A stretch of DNA of 44,589 nucleotides. Origin: K189A clade bacterium. GTDB taxonomy: Bacteria; Pseudomonadota; Gammaproteobacteria; Pseudomonadales; Azotimanducaceae. The stretch is taken from the NCBI GenBank assembly GCA_018607725.1, contig JABBAY010000231.1:1-44589 (forward strand). Direction: 5' to 3'. The translations under genes were made by a program, and so were the position numbers. The notes beneath the pieces are model-generated. The model had not been told where the DNA came from. It saw only the letters and a program-made list of their open reading frames with translations, and did no database searches. Positions 37,106 through 44,589 of this stretch are shown here, piece after piece. How positions within the stretch are numbered: the first letter of the stretch is position 1; every line of letters starts with the position of its first letter.

Positions 37106-38258
37106 TATCGACAATCTGACTAGCCTCATCGTCGGTAATGGTGAGGGGTGGCAACAAGCGAATCACCTGATCACTCGTGACATTGATTAAAAGCCCCTTC
37201 TCTAGCGCCTTAGCTGTCATTTCACCACAGGGTGCATCGAGTTCGATACCGATCATCAGGCCCTTGCCGCGGATATCTTTAACGCAATTTAATCCAGCTA
37301 GGCGCTCGCTGAACTGACTGAGCATTCGGTCCCCCAGTTCTGCTGCGCGCTCGGCGATATTCAGGGTTTCGATTTGTTCGATAACACTCAAGGCCACGCT
37401 GCAGGCAAAGGGGTTGCCACCGAAAGTTGAACCGTGATTGCCGGGCTTAAATACCGTTGCGGCTTTGCCTCGAGCCAGGCACACACCGATAGGAATACCG
37501 TTACCAAGGCCTTTTGCCGTCGTGACGATGTCCGGCAAAATATCAGTATGCTGATAGGCAAAATATTTTCCGGTTCGAGCGTTGCCGGTTTGGACCTCGT
37601 CAAGTACCAGAAACCAATCGTTGGCATCACAGATGCTACGAAGTTCTTTTAAATAATTCTGATCAGGCACTCGAATGCCGCCTTCGCCCTGAATTGGCTC
37701 AACCATAATTGCGACGATATTTTTACTGTTACTGGCGATTTTTTTGATCGCCTCAATGTTGTCGAATGGCGCCCTGACAAAACCATTAACCAGCGGTTCA
37801 AAACCGGCGTGTACTTTGCGGCTTCCCGATGCCGTTAGGGTTGCCAGAGTGCGGCCATGGAATGACGCGTCAGTGACAATGATCGTCGGATCACTGATTC
37901 CCTTTTGACGCCCGTACAGTCGGCTGATTTTAATTGCACATTCATTTGCTTCGGCGCCAGAGTTCGCAACGAAGACGTTGTCCATGCCAGATATGTTGAC
38001 CAACTTGTCAGCGAGGGCTTCTTGGCTGGAGATGCGGTACAGGTTTGAAGTGTGGATGAGCCGAGATGCCTGTGCTGCAATCGTCGCGGCGATGGCAGGG
38101 TTGGCGTGACCTAGACCACAGACAGCGATACCGGCTAAGGCGTCCAGATAACGCTTGCCCTGTTCATCGATCAGCCAGGCACCTTCGCCCCGATCAAAGA
38201 CAACGTCCATTCGGCCGTAGGTATTCATAATCGCGTCGGTCATTGGTTTCGAGCTCAT
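37077..38258 (-). CDS. argD: Acetylornithine/succinyldiaminopimelate aminotransferase ArgD
   Basis: A class III PLP aminotransferase of 393 residues that makes N-acetylornithine from N-acetylglutamate semialdehyde in arginine synthesis (and can serve lysine synthesis). Motifs: NTYGRMDVVFDRGEGAWL, DALAGIAVCGLGHANPAI, FVANSGAEANECAIK, SFHGRTLATL, FLVLDEVQTGNARTG and the PLP lysine in TTAKGLGNG. I start at 38258 (MSSKPMTDAIM); an ATG 21 codons upstream (38321) lacks a ribosome site and family similarity. With argG nearby, two arginine-pathway genes lie in this region but in separate transcripts. Confidence 0.94.
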   Translation of the reverse strand: MSSKPMTDAIMNTYGRMDVVFDRGEGAWLIDEQGKRYLDALAGIAVCGLGHANPAIAATIAAQASRLIHTSNLYRISSQEALADKLVNISGMDNVFVANSGAEANECAIKISRLYGRQKGISDPTIIVTDASFHGRTLATLTASGSRKVHAGFEPLVNGFVRAPFDNIEAIKKIASNSKNIVAIMVEPIQGEGGIRVPDQNYLKELRSICDANDWFLVLDEVQTGNARTGKYFAYQHTDILPDIVTTAKGLGNGIPIGVCLARGKAATVFKPGNHGSTFGGNPFACSVALSVIEQIETLNIAERAAELGDRMLSQFSERLAGLNCVKDIRGKGLMIGIELDAPCGEMTAKALEKGLLINVTSDQVIRLLPPLTITDDEASQIVDIICSLIENT

Positions 38259-38388
38259 AGTACCTGCTTCACTATTTTGGTAAGGCGAAAGCGCTAATGT
38301 TAACTCAGTGTATGCAGTCATTCTATGACGATTTCGATGGTGGGCGGCAAGTGGGCAAAGAAGTTGTTACACTCAGGGTTCACCCCAA

Positions 38389-39966
38389 ATGCAGGTTACC
38401 GCTGGAATGTCATTATCAGCCGTTGAATTGGCCATCCTGATGAGTCGAGTCGAGTCAATCTGCGCTGAGATGGGCGCGGTTCTGCAGCACGCGGCATTCT
38501 CACCTAACATCAAAGATCGGCTGGACTACTCCTGCGCTTTATTTGACGCCCGGGGGGACCTTTATGCTCAGGCAGCGCACATCCCCGTGCATCTCGGTAG
38601 CATGGCGTATGCCATGGCCAGCATCGTCGATGGTGTGGATTGGCAGGCCGGCGACATGTTGGTGCTTAACGATCCATTTCTAGGGGGAACGCACCTGCCA
38701 GACGTGACTGTCGTCGCCCCGTTGTTCGTGGGGACGCAGCTGGTGAGCTTTGTCGTCAATCGGGCCCATCATGCCAATATCGGCGCGAGCACACCGGGGT
38801 CGATGCCGATTTCTCGTTCTATTACAGAGGAGGGGGTCATTATCCCGCCGACCCTCATGGTGCGCGATGGCGTCTTGCTGCCGGCAGCTGAGCAGATCTT
38901 CAAACAGCTGCAAGGAACTGACACGAGTGGCGATTTTGCGGCTCAGATCAGTGCGAACCGAATTGGTCTGGCGCGGCTTGAACAGCTCGTGACACGTCAG
39001 GGACTGAATGTCTTTTTCGCGGGCATCATCGCGATCAATGATTACGGTCAGCGCTTGGCCGAGGCTTTTCTTCGAGAGATCCCCACCGGTCAATATCGTT
39101 ACCAGGACGTGATGGATGGCGATGGCTTCGGTGCCGAAGACGTGTTGATTGATCTGTGTCTAGATGTCAGTCTGGCAGGTGTCGTTGCTGATTTCAGCGG
39201 CACCTCCGCGCAGGTGGAAGGTAATATTAACTGTCCTTTATCGGTGGCTGCAGCGGCGGTCTACTACGTCTTTCGTTGCCTGTTGCCGGCGCAGACGCCA
39301 GCTTGTGCTGGAACATTTCGATCTATCTCAATTAAAGCGCCGGTGGGATCCTTGGTGAATGCACAGCGTCCGGCTGCGACGGCGGCAGGTAATGTGGAGA
39401 CCTCTATGCGCATTGTCGATACGGTATTAGGCGCCTTGGCGCAGGCCATCCCGTCGCTGATTCCAGCAGCGAGTCAAGGCACCATGAATAACGTCGCCAT
39501 GGGCAATCACCAAGTCCGACCGATCTGGGATTACTATGAAACGCTTGCTGGCGGCATGGGCGCGTCTCAAGGGCATGATGGGTTGAGTGCCGTGCAGTCG
39601 CACATGACCAATACCTTGAATACGCCTATCGAAAGTCTGGAACAACACTACCCTCTGCGAGTTCTCGAGTATTCCATACGTCGTGGTTCGGGCGGAGCCG
39701 GCGCGCAATCCGGGGGTGAGGGTCTGGTGCGTGAATTTGAATTTCTCGGTCCTGCGGAATTGACGCTGCTCACCGAACGTCGCAGCCATAAACCGTGGGG
39801 GTTGGCGGGCGGTGGTCCCGGTGCAACCGGCCGAAATTGGCTTGATGGGGTTGAATTGCCAGCAAAAGTTCACATCTCGGTGAAGGCCGGCCAAGTGCTG
39901 CGGATGGAGACCCCGGGCGGTGGCGGATACGGCGAGCCTGTCGAAACTCAAAAAAAAATCTGTTGA
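38389..39966 (+). CDS. Hydantoinase B/5-oxoprolinase beta-subunit family protein
   Basis: A 525-residue HyuB-type subunit. Family stretches: SRVESICAEMGAVLQHAAFSPNIKDRLDYSCALFD (read in two halves, residues 19-53), AQAAHIPVHLGSM, GDMLVLNDPFLGGTHLPDVT and the glycine-rich C-terminus GGGPGATG and TPGGGGYG. HyuB normally works with HyuA to open hydantoin or 5-oxoproline rings with ATP. HyuA is not next to it here, and HyuB homologues also act in acetone/acetophenone carboxylases, so the substrate is open. An in-frame ATG at 38407 is an alternative start. It is divergent from argD. Confidence 0.88.
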   Translation: MQVTAGMSLSAVELAILMSRVESICAEMGAVLQHAAFSPNIKDRLDYSCALFDARGDLYAQAAHIPVHLGSMAYAMASIVDGVDWQAGDMLVLNDPFLGGTHLPDVTVVAPLFVGTQLVSFVVNRAHHANIGASTPGSMPISRSITEEGVIIPPTLMVRDGVLLPAAEQIFKQLQGTDTSGDFAAQISANRIGLARLEQLVTRQGLNVFFAGIIAINDYGQRLAEAFLREIPTGQYRYQDVMDGDGFGAEDVLIDLCLDVSLAGVVADFSGTSAQVEGNINCPLSVAAAAVYYVFRCLLPAQTPACAGTFRSISIKAPVGSLVNAQRPAATAAGNVETSMRIVDTVLGALAQAIPSLIPAASQGTMNNVAMGNHQVRPIWDYYETLAGGMGASQGHDGLSAVQSHMTNTLNTPIESLEQHYPLRVLEYSIRRGSGGAGAQSGGEGLVREFEFLGPAELTLLTERRSHKPWGLAGGGPGATGRNWLDGVELPAKVHISVKAGQVLRMETPGGGGYGEPVETQKKIC

Positions 39967-40035
39967 TGGCTGAGCAAAGGCAGGAAAACGCGCTAGAATA
40001 GAGGCTTGATTATTACCAACCAGGGTCGAGTTATT

Positions 40036-40359
40036 ATGGATATCAAAGAAACCATCAAGGAACAGATTGCTGCTAATCCAGTGCTTATATATATGAAAGG
40101 GTCTCCTGACGCGCCGCAGTGTGGCTTCTCTTCCCAGGCAACTCAGATTTTGATGGCCTGTGGTGAGCGCTTCGCCTTCATTGATATTCTGGCGAACCCA
40201 GATATTCGCGCGACCCTTCCACAGGTATCTGAATGGCCGACATTCCCCCAATTGTTTATCGGTGGTGAGTTAGTGGGTGGTAGCGATATCATCGCTGAGA
40301 TGTATCAGTCCGGCGAGCTGCAGCCCATGATTAAAGCTGTAGCGGTCACCGAGGGCTAG
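40036..40359 (+). CDS. grxD: Monothiol glutaredoxin GrxD (Grx4)
   Basis: A 107-residue CGFS-type monothiol glutaredoxin with active-site C29 in PQCGFSSQ, preceded by YMKGSPDAP, then the cis-proline WPTFPQLF and the glutathione-binding GGSDIIAEM. With glutathione it holds a bridging 2Fe-2S cluster and passes it to target proteins, often with BolA. I start at 40036 (MDIKETI) by family match; the open frame includes ten more codons upstream that read through the gap after the hydantoinase gene. A hairpin and an intrinsic terminator follow. Confidence 0.95.
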   Translation: MDIKETIKEQIAANPVLIYMKGSPDAPQCGFSSQATQILMACGERFAFIDILANPDIRATLPQVSEWPTFPQLFIGGELVGGSDIIAEMYQSGELQPMIKAVAVTEG

Positions 40360-40361
40360 GG

Positions 40362-40396
40362 TTTTATCTCTGCGCGGCAGCGCTGACGAGATAAAA
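40362..40396. repeat. Nested inverted repeat after grxD
   Basis: TTTTATCTC (40362-40370) is perfectly complementary to GAGATAAAA (40388-40396), and between them GCGC-GGCA-GCGC (40372-40383) forms an inner hairpin. It starts three bases after the grxD stop and could stabilise the 3' end of the message. Confidence 0.7.
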
Positions 40397-40431
40397 TGAC
40401 TCAGGGGCATCGTCACTACCGTGGGTTCCAC

Positions 40432-40456
40432 AAAACCGCCTAATTGGGCGGTTTTT
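40432..40456 (+). terminator. Intrinsic terminator of grxD
   Basis: AAACCGCC (40433-40440) pairs with GGCGGTTT (40447-40454) around the loop TAATTG, and the right arm runs into TTTTT. It lies 73 bases after the grxD stop codon. The A-run on the left could give it partial activity in the other direction. Confidence 0.88.
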
Positions 40457-40893
40457 GCGTTTCCAGTAGGCCAATATTTTGCTGCAATCGCCCCAGGGGT
40501 CAAGGATGGCCTGATATCGACGTGAATAGAAATGATAATAATTTGCCTTTGGCAGTATGAATTTGGCGAGTCTCGTGCTCGTCACTGTTAGGGCAAATGA
40601 ATCGATGGCGCCGAGGAAGTCAGGTTGGCTAATGTTGTTCATGGTGTTGGGTCGGCCCGCATTTGGCCAGGCCCCATCAATTGACGGGATTGGGTGGTTG
40701 GTTTGGCGGCAGGCCTCCAGCGATGCGCGCAGGCAGTGAGAGGTGGCTATGAACGATTGGCGACATAACAACGGGGTGATATTGATCTCCAGCGGCGACT
40801 TTACGACACCGGTAAAAATCGGGGTAGCTTTGGTGTTTGGCTGGTGACAGCTTCGAGAGCGTTGATGTGGTGGAATCGTCGTTAGAGTCGGTG
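40457..40893. other. Intergenic region between grxD and rnt
   Basis: About 440 bases between convergent genes. Open frames of up to 135 codons cross it on both strands, but none shows a domain, a ribosome site or protein-like composition. I see nothing supportable in it. Confidence 0.4.
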
Positions 40894-41544
40894 TTATTCC
40901 TGTTGGTACTGTGGCTGTTGGTGTTCCGGCAGCCCGCCCAGTTCTTTCCAGCGGTTGACGATCTTGCAGAACAGATCTGCGGTCTTGTCACAGTCATAGT
41001 CAGCGGAATGTGCCTCGTTGGCGTCGAAACCCAGACCTGCTACCTGGCAGGCACGAGCCAGTACAGTTTGACCGAAAGCCAAGCCGCTGAGCGTCGCCGT
41101 ATCGAAGGATGAAAACGGGTGGAACGGGTTGCGTTTGATCTCACAGCGGGCCACAGCGGCGTTCAAAAAGCCGAGGTCGAACGTCGCATTATGGGCGACG
41201 ATGATTGCTCGTTGGCAGCCAGTGTCGCGCAGTGCGTGACGCACGGAACGGAATATAGTGGTGAGAGCCTGCTGCTCAGGGATAGCGCCGCGCAAGGGGT
41301 TGTTTGGATCGATGCCAGTGAAATCTAGGGATGCTTGGTCGATGTTGGCGCCTTCAAATGCGTCAACGTTGAAGAAGTGACGCTCTCCCGGTACCAGTAT
41401 TCCATCGTCATCCATCTCAATGATAACGGCCGCGGCCTCCAGCAAGGCATCAGTTTCGGCATTAAAGCCGCCAGTTTCAAAATCGATGACGACGGGCAAG
41501 TAACCGCGAAAGCGATAGGCAATAGGCTTTTTTGACTCTATCAA
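40894..41544 (-). CDS. rnt: Ribonuclease T
   Basis: RNase T, a DEDDh 3'-5' exoribonuclease that trims tRNA and other stable RNA 3' ends. Catalytic residues visible: D21 and E23 in VVIDFETGG, HNATFDLGF, and the HSADYDCD stretch giving H and D; NPFHPFSSFDTATLSGLAFGQ (positions about 142-162) is strongly RNase T-like. There is no ATG near the family N-terminus. TTG at 41544 has AAGGAAA about seven bases upstream and gives 216 residues, nearly the E. coli length of 215; the next upstream ATG (41661) lies inside pyrC. It follows pyrC by 44 bases on the same strand, as in Pseudomonas. Confidence 0.92.
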   Translation of the reverse strand: MIESKKPIAYRFRGYLPVVIDFETGGFNAETDALLEAAAVIIEMDDDGILVPGERHFFNVDAFEGANIDQASLDFTGIDPNNPLRGAIPEQQALTTIFRSVRHALRDTGCQRAIIVAHNATFDLGFLNAAVARCEIKRNPFHPFSSFDTATLSGLAFGQTVLARACQVAGLGFDANEAHSADYDCDKTADLFCKIVNRWKELGGLPEHQQPQYQQE

Positions 41545-41588
41545 TTGATTTCCTTGATTTGAAGGATTCAGGCGCTCGAGTTCGAGGG

Positions 41589-42623
41589 CTAGGTGACTTG
41601 CCACTGCACCGAGGTGCCGGTGCGAATGGGGATCAGCTGATCGGGACCAAAGGCCAGCCATTCTGGGACTTCCCAGCTGGACTCAAGCAGAGTGATGGTA
41701 TCGGTATTGCGAGGCAGTCCATAGAAGTCCGGGCCAAAGAAGCTCGCAAAACCCTCGAGGCGATGTAATGCCTGCGCCTGCGCGAAGACCTCAGCGTAGA
41801 GTTCGATTGCCGCGTGGGCGGTATAACTGCCTGCTGCGCAGCCGCAGGCATTTTCTTTGGCGCTGCGTGGGTGCGGCGCAGAATCTGTGCCGAGAAAAAA
41901 CTTGGGGTTGCCCGACGTAGCTGCGCTGATCAGTGCCGCCTGATGGGTGTTACGTTTTAATACGGGTAGACAGTAGTACAAAGGCTTCATGCCGCCGACG
42001 AGCATATCATTGCGATTAAATAACAGATGATGGGCCGTAATGGTGGCAGCGACGTTCGGGCCGGTAGACTCGACGAACTGCACAGCGTCGCGGGTGGTAA
42101 TATGTTCGAGGATGATGCGCAGTTGCGGAAAGGCAGTATTGATCTTGGCCAGGTACTGATCAATAAAGGCGGCTTCACGATCAAAAATATCGATGTGCGG
42201 ATCTGTGACCTCGCCATGCAGAGCCAGTGGCATGTCATAGGTCTGCATCGCCTCGAACAAGGGGTAGAGGCTGGTAATGGAGTCGATACCGGCTTCAGAA
42301 TTAGTCGTGGCGCCGGCAGGATAGAGTTTGAATGCCTGGACAATGCCAGACTCTCGCGCCGCCTTAATGACTGCGGGCGTAGTGTTACGGGTGATATACA
42401 GCGTCATCAGCGGCTCGAACGCAGATCCCTGGGGGACCAAGGCCAGGATACGATGGCGATACTCAATAGCGGCCTCGACAGTGTCTACCGGTGGAATCAG
42501 GTTCGGCATGATGAGTGCTCGGCCGAAGTAGCGCGAGATATCCTTGACCGTTGCCGGTAAATAATCGCCGTCTCGCAAATGAACGTGCCAGTCGTCGGGT
42601 CGGGTGAGCGTGATGGTTTGCAT
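41589..42623 (-). CDS. pyrC: Dihydroorotase PyrC
   Basis: Class II dihydroorotase of 344 residues, the third step of pyrimidine synthesis, reversible closure of carbamoyl-aspartate to dihydroorotate. The two-zinc amidohydrolase ligands are visible: H13 and H15 in [10 protein letters not shown], the carboxylated-lysine region [26 protein letters not shown] and the aspartate in [10 protein letters not shown]. The ATG at 42623 gives the family N-terminus ([12 protein letters not shown]); the frame continues 18 codons upstream without similarity. It is divergent from argG by about 150 bases and probably cotranscribed with rnt. Confidence 0.96.
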   Translation of the reverse strand: MQTITLTRPDDWHVHLRDGDYLPATVKDISRYFGRALIMPNLIPPVDTVEAAIEYRHRILALVPQGSAFEPLMTLYITRNTTPAVIKAARESGIVQAFKLYPAGATTNSEAGIDSITSLYPLFEAMQTYDMPLALHGEVTDPHIDIFDREAAFIDQYLAKINTAFPQLRIILEHITTRDAVQFVESTGPNVAATITAHHLLFNRNDMLVGGMKPLYYCLPVLKRNTHQAALISAATSGNPKFFLGTDSAPHPRSAKENACGCAAGSYTAHAAIELYAEVFAQAQALHRLEGFASFFGPDFYGLPRNTDTITLLESSWEVPEWLAFGPDQLIPIRTGTSVQWQVT

Positions 42624-42772
42624 GGGTTGCTTGGGTTTGCTTTGAGTGAGATGCCATTGTACTTGGAGGGGCCCCAAAACACGACCCGAAGCATAAAATT
42701 GAGACGTGACCCATCAACCTTTTCGGTAAAGTTTTGTTAAGATAGGCGCTTTTTAACGGCGGCGAAGTACAA

Positions 42773-44005
42773 ATGGCGAAAACAGCGGGTTTGAACAAAA
42801 TTGTCCTGTCCTATTCCGGTGGGTTAGACACGACGGCGATTCTGAAATGGTTACAGGAAACCTACGACTGCGAGGTCGTGACCTTCACTGCCGACCTGGG
42901 CGATGGCGATGACTATTCCCCGGTTCGACAGAAGGCGCTCAATTCAGGTGCGGTTTCAGCCTTTGTCGACGACCTGAGAGAAGAGTTTGTTCAGGACTTC
43001 GTTTATCCGATGTTTCGCTGTAACACGCTCTACGAGGGTGAGTACCTGCTGGGCACGTCGATAGCGCGGCCTCTGATTGCCAAGCGGTTAGTGGAAATTG
43101 CCAATGACACCAATGCGGATGCCATCTCCCATGGCGCCACGGGTAAGGGTAACGATCAGGTTCGATTCGAGCTCGGCGCTTACGCGCTAGCGCCGGATAT
43201 CAAGGTGGTGGCCCCATGGCGAGAGTGGGATCTGAATTCCCGCGAGTCATTGTTGGCATTCTGCGAAAAGCATCAGATCCCCGTTGACCGCAAGCATGAA
43301 GGGAGCAAGTCGCCGTATTCGATGGATGCCAATCTGCTGCATATTTCCTACGAAGGCGGAATTCTTGAAGACCCGAATGCCGAGCCCGAGGAATCCATGT
43401 GGTTGTGGTCTGTGTCACCAGAGCAGGCGCCAGATCAGGCGACCTACATTGAGTTGACCTATCAGCGCGGAGACGTCGTCGCGATCGATGGTGAGCAGAT
43501 GTCACCAGCCACGGTGTTGACTTACTTGAACAAGGTGGGTGGTGCCAATGGGATTGGTCGAGTGGATATTGTCGAGAACCGCTATGTGGGTATGAAAGCC
43601 CGCGGTTGTTATGAAACGCCGGGTGGCACTATTTTACTGAAGGGCCATCGGGCCATGGAGTCGATTACTCTGGACCGAGAGTTGGGGCACCTGAAGGATG
43701 AGCTGATGCCTCGTTATGCCAGCCTAATCTACAATGGCTATTGGTGGTCGCCAGAGCGCTTGGCGCTGCAGGCATTGATCGATGAGTCGCAGACCCATGT
43801 GAACGGTACTGTTCGTCTCAAACTCTATAAGGGTAATATCACCGTTGTCGGTCGAGCCTCAGCAGAAGATTCTCTATATGACGGTAAGATTGTGACTTTT
43901 GAAGACGATGCGGGTGCTTACGATCAGCAGGATGCCTCTGGCTTTATTCGGTTGAACGCCTTGCGCCTGCGAGTCGCCAGTAAAATGGGTAGAAAACTGC
44001 GCTAG
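42773..44005 (+). CDS. argG: Argininosuccinate synthase ArgG
   Basis: A 410-residue ATP-pyrophosphatase-fold enzyme that joins citrulline and aspartate to argininosuccinate. The P-loop is [12 protein letters not shown] near residues 12-23, followed by FTADLGDG. Substrate-binding stretches are [21 protein letters not shown] (residues about 82-102), [29 protein letters not shown] and [30 protein letters not shown] lies ahead of the ATG. It is divergent from pyrC. With argD it covers two steps of arginine synthesis in this region. Confidence 0.97.
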   Translation: MAKTAGLNKIVLSYSGGLDTTAILKWLQETYDCEVVTFTADLGDGDDYSPVRQKALNSGAVSAFVDDLREEFVQDFVYPMFRCNTLYEGEYLLGTSIARPLIAKRLVEIANDTNADAISHGATGKGNDQVRFELGAYALAPDIKVVAPWREWDLNSRESLLAFCEKHQIPVDRKHEGSKSPYSMDANLLHISYEGGILEDPNAEPEESMWLWSVSPEQAPDQATYIELTYQRGDVVAIDGEQMSPATVLTYLNKVGGANGIGRVDIVENRYVGMKARGCYETPGGTILLKGHRAMESITLDRELGHLKDELMPRYASLIYNGYWWSPERLALQALIDESQTHVNGTVRLKLYKGNITVVGRASAEDSLYDGKIVTFEDDAGAYDQQDASGFIRLNALRLRVASKMGRKLR

Positions 44006-44014
44006 GCGGTTGCG

Positions 44015-44044
44015 TCTTTGGCGTTCAGCTCTTTGGCGTTCAGC
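44015..44044. repeat. 15-bp exact tandem duplication after argG
   Basis: TCTTTGGCGTTCAGC at 44015-44029 is repeated exactly at 44030-44044, ten bases after the argG stop. It resembles the other short intergenic tandem duplications in this window. Confidence 0.85.
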
Positions 44045-44137
44045 TAAGTGAGCGCTGCGCTAAGAGATCCCGGTTCGATTGGCAATCGTCAACAGGATCT
44101 CGGGGGCTCGGCTGGGGCAGAAGGGGATCTCGAAGCG

Positions 44138-44589
44138 TCAGTCTTCGAGGTCCACTTGCTTGTGCTTATACTCACATTCGTCATAGATCACGCAGGCACC
44201 GCAGCGTGGTTTCCGCGCAATACAGACATACCTGCCGTGTAGTATCAGCCAGTGATGGGCATCGCGAATAAACTCGTCTGGAATCACCTTTAACAGTTTC
44301 TTTTCAACCTCGAGCACTGTCTTGCCCGGCGCAAAGTTGATGCGGTTGCCGAGGCGAAAAATGTGGGTATCAACGGCCATGGTCGGCTCGCCGAACGCCG
44401 TGTTCAGAACGACGTTGGCGGTTTTGCGACCGACGCCCGGTAATGCCTCCAAGTCTTGGCGATTAGCCGGCACGACTGATCCATGCTGTTCAATCAGCAT
44501 GCGGCAGGTCTTGATAATGTTGCTGGCCTTGCCGTTGAACAGCCCGATCGTCTTGATATATTGCTTCAGGCCGGCCTCGCCGAGGGCGA
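44138..44589 (-). CDS. nth: Endonuclease III, 5' end beyond the window
   Basis: The C-terminal 150 codons of Nth, a base-excision-repair DNA glycosylase/AP lyase for oxidised pyrimidines. The reading frame continues to the window edge; the residues before the first visible Met (GLKQYIKTIGLFNGKASNII) match Nth, so the visible Met at 44500 is internal. The helix-hairpin-helix with the catalytic lysine is LPGVGRKTANVV, the catalytic aspartate is in AVDTHIFR, and the 4Fe-4S cysteines are C-x6-C-x2-C-x5-C in CIARKPRCGACVIYDEC. It is convergent with argG. Confidence 0.96.
   Translation of the reverse strand, partial: ALGEAGLKQYIKTIGLFNGKASNIIKTCRMLIEQHGSVVPANRQDLEALPGVGRKTANVVLNTAFGEPTMAVDTHIFRLGNRINFAPGKTVLEVEKKLLKVIPDEFIRDAHHWLILHGRYVCIARKPRCGACVIYDECEYKHKQVDLED

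Noticed and set aside
40364-40771. 135-codon minus-strand open frame between grxD and rnt
   Set aside because: It runs through the grxD terminator, and its composition and motifs do not look like a protein.

Overview
The window looks like the chromosome of a marine, aerobic gammaproteobacterium of the Cellvibrionales/Pseudomonadales type (SAR92/Porticoccaceae- or Halieaceae-like). This rests on three things: a smc-zipA-ligA block and a grxD/rnt/pyrC/argG neighbourhood, both arranged much as in Pseudomonas, and a complete proteorhodopsin plus retinal-synthesis cluster. The genus assignment is inference; there is no rRNA in the window. I see no tRNA, rRNA, CRISPR array, transposase, integrase or recognisable defence system.

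Layout. Bases 1-2900: an SDR oxidoreductase and RdgC (both minus), then a small zinc-ribbon/Smr-like protein (plus). Bases 3000-10116: a plus-strand run smc, zipA, ligA and a lipoprotein lytic transglycosylase whose start overlaps the ligA stop. Immediately after it lies the wreck of an NhaC-type Na+/H+ antiporter (10116-about 10530) with an in-frame stop, a frameshift, internal duplications and a missing C-terminus, followed by a decaying 15-bp tandem repeat. Bases 10900-15600: an MFS transporter, a secreted sorbosone/glucose-dehydrogenase-type beta-propeller (minus), and the DinG helicase.

Bases 15700-23300: the phototrophy cluster. A green-tuned proton-pumping proteorhodopsin (minus, with its own intrinsic terminator) is divergent from a tightly coupled operon crtE-crtI-crtB-crtY-blh-idi. 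Together these genes turn IPP/DMAPP into GGPP, phytoene, lycopene, beta-carotene and finally retinal, the chromophore of the rhodopsin. The 300-bp divergent region carries a good sigma70-like promoter for crtE and a GTGCAC-N6-GTGCAC dyad in the rhodopsin leader. A 12-bp direct repeat flanks the whole cluster and may mark how it was acquired.

Bases 23300-32450: a DUF349 protein and a double-CDGSH iron-sulfur protein (both minus), an acyl-CoA dehydrogenase and alpha/beta hydrolase (plus), a thiolase (minus) and glycerol kinase (plus): lipid and glycerol catabolism. Bases 32780-44589: a 1441-residue PilZ-like/DUF1631-like/GGDEF/EAL protein overlapping tail-to-tail with argD, an orphan hydantoinase B subunit, monothiol glutaredoxin GrxD, RNase T (apparently TTG-started), dihydroorotase PyrC, argininosuccinate synthase ArgG, and the 3' part of nth, cut by the window edge.

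The phototrophy cluster is a known kind of system. The less expected features are the antiporter pseudogene, the flanking direct repeats, the altered second aspartate motif of CrtE, and several short tandem duplications in intergenic DNA.
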